A DNA stretch of 64,000 bases from positions 469,501 to 533,500 of the forward strand of contig QVRM01000335.1 of assembly GCA_003439945.1 (NCBI GenBank), given 5' to 3'. The notes beneath the pieces are model-generated. The model was given only the letters and a program-made list of their open reading frames with translations, had not been told where the DNA came from and searched no databases. Positions within the stretch are counted from its first letter, which is position 1. Each line of letters begins with the position of its first letter. This DNA is from Dermanyssus gallinae (taxonomy: Eukaryota > Arthropoda > Arachnida > Mesostigmata > Dermanyssidae). Shown piece by piece: positions 62,001-64,000 of the stretch. Both the position numbers and the translations under genes were made by a program.

Positions 62001-64000
62001 ATCTTTCCCCTTTCCAGGGAAGAGGCGCCTGGCTTGAAACAAACACGAAAAAGAGAGGTGCGAATTTCTAACACGGTAGCCCGCTGTTATATGCTGACTG
62101 TTAGCCATCCGGCTAAGATAGAAACGGTGATTCAAAGGAAAGAAAGAGGAAATGGAATTTCCGCGACTGCGGACGTGCGTTGTGGTCTGGCGACGCTTCT
62201 TCGTCGTTATAGTACCAAATAAACAATTTAAATACATTACAGTAAATCTTGTTATCACCACCTAGCTTTTTTGGGGTATCTGTACAAATGCATGGTAGTA
62301 CCCATTGCTTTACATATAATGGTAATAATAATAATAATCAGTGTGATGAGGTTATTTATGGACGCCTATTCAAAGTGTATTTAGAGTCCTATCACGTGTA
62401 TCGGTGACTCAATCTATTTCAGGTATACTCCGGCTCAGCAAGGATCGCAGTTCAATTCGGGTGCCAGTCAAAGGATCATCCGTATGGTCGAGGCACAAAA
62501 AGATCCAATGGAGCCACCCAAGTACAAAATTAACAAAAAGGTGTGTAATGGTGGGCGAGGCTCAACCAGGCACTCGAGTGTACAATTACACTTGAGCGTA
62601 GTGAATATGCGCCACATGGCGGAGTTCATGCCAGCTCTGTTTGACCCGGTGGCGTGGAGCATTCGCGTGTGTCTTGCAATCGAAGAAGACACATCGGTGC
62701 TCGGGTTCGATTCCCACCGTTGTACGTTTGTATTTCTTTGGGTCGTCTAATGAAGCAATGCGAGAGCGTCTCCGTGGACGCTAAATGTTGGCTGAGAGTC
62801 AGCCCGAAAAAGTGAACATAAGCACGAACGTCGCCGCGTTATGTGTTGGTTCTACGGAGGGTTGTCTTTTAGATCAATATGCGTGATCCTGCATTCGTAA
62901 AGCTGTTTTGTGGCAAAACGCTGTGCCAATCGCAGCGATCGAAATGAAGTAAAATCAGCAAAACCGCGCCCGTAGAATGATGGACGTTTTTCGAGGAACA
63001 TGTGTCTAGTCTATTTCTTTCTCCTTTTAATAAAGGAGAGTTTGGGAAAACTTGATGCACGTGCGTCGCCAACAGCTAACAGCGACTAGTGTGGGACTCG
63101 CAAACCCACTAAATCTGTGTTTGTCTTCACCATCTCAGGCGTTTTTTTATGATGTAGCCTTGAAAGCCTCGGAAGAGTCCAGTCTAAGCACAAACTATCG
63201 TATGTACGTATTGCAGATACCTCGAGGTCCGCCGTCTCCACCACCCCCCGTGATGCATTCGCCCACCCGCAAAGTTACTGTCAAAGAGCAACAAGACTGG
63301 AAGATCCCACCGTGCGTCAGTAACTGGAAGAATGCTAAAGGTAGGCGCAGCGCTACCACTTTTTCCACTTTACCATAACGTAGAGGAACAAAAAGAAGCG
63401 ATCCTTTGGTCGGCACTTCCCCCCTCTCTCTGATTTCGACTTTGTTGAGCAGCCATTGCAAAGCTTTGTGGTAACTTCAATATCAAATCTCATTCTCGAG
63501 CGAGCTTTTGTGTTATAGTGACTCTATAACATATATTTATATTAGTGTGGTTTATTAACTCGCTGGTTGAGTAATTGATATATAATGCGTAATACGATTA
63601 TGTTTATTCCACTCAAATTCAGTATAATATACATTTCAAAATATATCTTCATGAAGCTCTATCTTCTTCACGCTTCCTATATAATGCGTAATATAGATAA
63701 TATATAGTATTACACTAATCAATGCAACAGTTCACAACAGGGAAACGTGGACAGTCGTGTTTGCGACCTGGGCCGCTAATGAGAAAAAAATTAACGACGT
63801 TTGACGTTGAGCGCATATATAACAATTATGCGTTTTTTAAGAACGACCAATTAAAACTTGTGTTAATAAAAACAGCGAACTGGCGTTGATTCATGCTGCC
63901 TCTGTTGATATGCTTATTGATTGGTATTTTTGTTTATGTTTTCAGGGTACACTATTCCGCTGGATAAGCGATTGGCAGCTGATGGCCGGGGCCTTCAGCA
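54212..64000 (+). CDS. SNW1: SNW1/Bx42 (SKIP) spliceosome and transcription co-regulator, 5' part of gene
   Basis: Six coding exons (54,212-54,391; 55,134-55,257; 58,661-58,913; 62,423-62,540; 63,217-63,340; 63,946-64,000+) join through GT-AG introns into 284 residues. The gene runs on past the window; family members have about 540 residues. SNW1/Bx42 is a nuclear protein of the activated spliceosome (Prp45 in yeast) that also acts with nuclear receptors, Notch/CSL and other transcription factors. Seen here are the N-terminal LPAPTQ motif, GDGGAFPEI..VQYPLDMGRK, AAMPVRTADKPAPAQYIRYT, the RMVEAQKDPMEPPKYKINKK stretch, GPPSPPPPVMHSP, and the family-naming SNWKNAKGYTIPLDKR inside the SKIP/SNW domain. 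No lesion is seen. Introns 2 and 3 are long and contain antisense LINEs, a SINE and (TA)n. The start is set by family alignment and by being the first ATG. Confidence 0.97.
54489..54597 (-). mobile_element. tRNA-derived SINE, family 2 (copy d, head truncated)
   Basis: In intron 1 of SNW1, antisense to it. It keeps the tail, CATTTGTATTTATGGG and the B-box GGGTTCGAGCCCC but stops there; the A-box half of the head is missing. A short inverted repeat (gtacactct/agagtgtac) sits at the break (54,598-54,620). Confidence 0.8.
54655..54775 (+). repeat. tRNA-like sequence with A- and B-box-like motifs
   Basis: An A-box-like GGATTGGCGCAACCAGTTAA and, about 70 bases on, a B-box-like GCGGTTCAATTCC. The spacing recalls a long-variable-arm tRNA or a SINE head. 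No acceptor stem pairing is evident, so it is not a functional tRNA gene. No second copy was seen in the window. Confidence 0.35.
55134..55257 (+). CDS. SNW1: SNW1 exon 2
   Basis: Residues 61-101 plus one base, AEDYGDGGAFPEIQVVQYPL to AVQLDAQ. The acceptor is tctgttttag and the donor gtgagt. Confidence 0.96.
55500..56770 (-). pseudogene. R1-like LINE reverse transcriptase, antisense in SNW1 intron 2
   Basis: Read on the minus strand from 56,766: ILTRGNYPMPWKTARLTLIP, KPGKPQGDPSAYRPT, KNQHGFRAGHFAHLAI, NAFNTLSWVTTNQAFVNEGV, YAVTAGGSVLRPTLWNITYD, IVKYLGVILDRALAGTSHV, then ILTRVREATDSRRRLIV. It ends near VLPDLKKCYSLKYGLSGEAD. The order is RT motifs 1 to 4 then thumb and C-terminal region of an R1 element. 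The segment that should hold the YADD box (about 56,130-56,200) is deleted. Frame changes are numerous. The upstream endonuclease is absent (5' truncation). Confidence 0.8.
57133..58240 (-). pseudogene. CR1/Jockey-like LINE reverse transcriptase, antisense in SNW1 intron 2
   Basis: On the minus strand: LNYGLFTQILTHLGCAF, WFRSYLENRFQCIKVG, GLETPQSSALGLFMFLI (the SQGSILGPLLFLIYIND motif, worn), then GFADDTTILFRLDV (box near 57,884-57,895), IDRSQAVRCLGLVLHEQLS, and a 157-codon open C-terminal part ending at 57,133 with VLLTVYKARFVYILCYCIML, VNQNDALCAIFFRR and the LPHTWSALPGCIKSL motif typical of CR1/Jockey/I-type ends. The palm box itself (FADD) is intact but the frame is broken at several places. 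It is 5'-truncated near 58,240. Confidence 0.85.
58661..58913 (+). CDS. SNW1: SNW1 exon 3
   Basis: Completes Gly102 and codes for residues 103-185 plus two bases of Arg186: KVKYDALLKQGANADKVVYS, an acidic helix region (AEDEEELKKPDDEAIKKI) and AAMPVRTADKPAPAQYI. The acceptor is atgtttag and the donor gtgagt. Confidence 0.97.
58979..59045. repeat. (TA)n in SNW1 intron 3
   Basis: About 66 bp of TA beginning 65 bp downstream of the exon 3 donor. Confidence 0.95.
59050..61590. other. SNW1 intron 3, no other gene recognised
   Basis: Unique AT-rich intron sequence. Open frames of 60-120 codons on both strands have no recognisable domain. Confidence 0.45.
61598..61815 (+). mobile_element. tRNA-derived SINE, family 1 (copy 2)
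   Basis: In SNW1 intron 3, same strand as the gene. A-box TGGCTTAGTGGCAAAGC, then CTTGCATTCTGGAGGCC, B-box GAGTTCGAGACCC, CAGACCGGCC, then AAATTGGTTTTCATGG, and the end cgggcattagtcctacgg followed by an A-run. It corresponds block by block to 2,580-2,795. Confidence 0.8.
61820..62422. other. end of SNW1 intron 3
   Basis: Nothing recognised apart from the splice acceptor at 62,412-62,422 and a short (AAT)n run near 62,321-62,338. Confidence 0.45.
62423..62540 (+). CDS. SNW1: SNW1 exon 4
   Basis: Completes Arg186 and codes for residues 187-225: YTPAQQGSQFNSGASQRIIR and MVEAQKDPMEPPKYKINKK, within the SKIP/SNW domain. The acceptor is ctatttcag and the donor gtgtgt. Confidence 0.97.
62645..62810 (+). 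mobile_element. tRNA-derived SINE, family 2 (copy e)
   Basis: In SNW1 intron 4, sense orientation. Head ACCCGGTGGCGTGGAGC, B-box CGGGTTCGATTCCCACC, GTTTGTATTTCTTTGGG, and the tail CCGTGGACGCTAAATGTTGG ending in CAGCCCGAAAA. It is more diverged in the head than copies a-c. Confidence 0.8.
63217..63340 (+). CDS. SNW1: SNW1 exon 5
   Basis: Residues 226-266 plus one base: IPRGPPSPPPPVMHSPTRKV and TVKEQQDWKIPPCVSNWKNA K. The proline-rich segment precedes the SNWKNAK signature (260-266). The acceptor is attgcag and the donor gtaggc. Confidence 0.97.
63341..63945. other. SNW1 intron 5
   Basis: 605-bp AT-rich intron with nothing recognised beyond its splice sites. Confidence 0.6.
63946..64000 (+). 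CDS. SNW1: SNW1 exon 6 (cut by window end)
   Basis: Completes Gly267 and codes for residues 268-284: YTIPLDKRLAADGRGLQ, continuing beyond the window. The acceptor is tgttttcag. Confidence 0.96.

Overview
This is a stretch of animal nuclear DNA, most likely from an arthropod. I lean towards a mite or other chelicerate, but that is only an inference. The evidence is two spliced host genes with canonical GT-AG introns, one mariner transposon, at least four kinds of non-LTR retrotransposon remains (R1-like, R2-like with a restriction-like endonuclease, CR1/Jockey-like, and an unnamed type with a C-terminal zinc knuckle), two tRNA-derived SINE families, and very many (TA)n and (CAA/GTT)n microsatellites. 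No bacterial, CRISPR or viral genes were recognised.

Layout: 1-43,000 is gene-poor and transposon-rich. It holds SINE copies, retroelement fragments (3.7-5.3 kb, 12-25 kb, 34.7-39.2 kb), a 1,289-bp mariner (7,971-9,259) with perfect 28-bp ends but a broken transposase, a ~300-bp tandem repeat (26.7-27.5 kb), and many (TA)n tracts that often mark the ends of retroelement fragments.

43,337-47,673 on the minus strand is a six-exon gene for a 251-residue homologue of the platelet-activating-factor acetylhydrolase 1B alpha subunit. All its introns are in phase 0. The catalytic serine and the oxyanion-loop glycines are replaced, so it is probably a pseudoenzyme.

47,700-54,200 is a 6.5-kb intergenic stretch between divergently oriented genes and is full of CAA/GTT repeats. 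54,212-64,000 on the plus strand is the first six coding exons (284 residues, continuing beyond the window) of SNW1/Bx42 (SKIP), a spliceosome and transcription co-regulator protein. Its introns carry SINEs and two antisense LINEs.

The most interesting signals are an R2-type retrotransposon fragment bounded on both sides by (TA)n arrays, with a second copy of its 3' tail also ending in (TA)n; a different retroelement fragment inside a (TA)n tract with an empty-site paralogue in the same window; the degenerate PAF-AH alpha active site; a twin-priming-like inversion of an R1 element; and several long hairpins.
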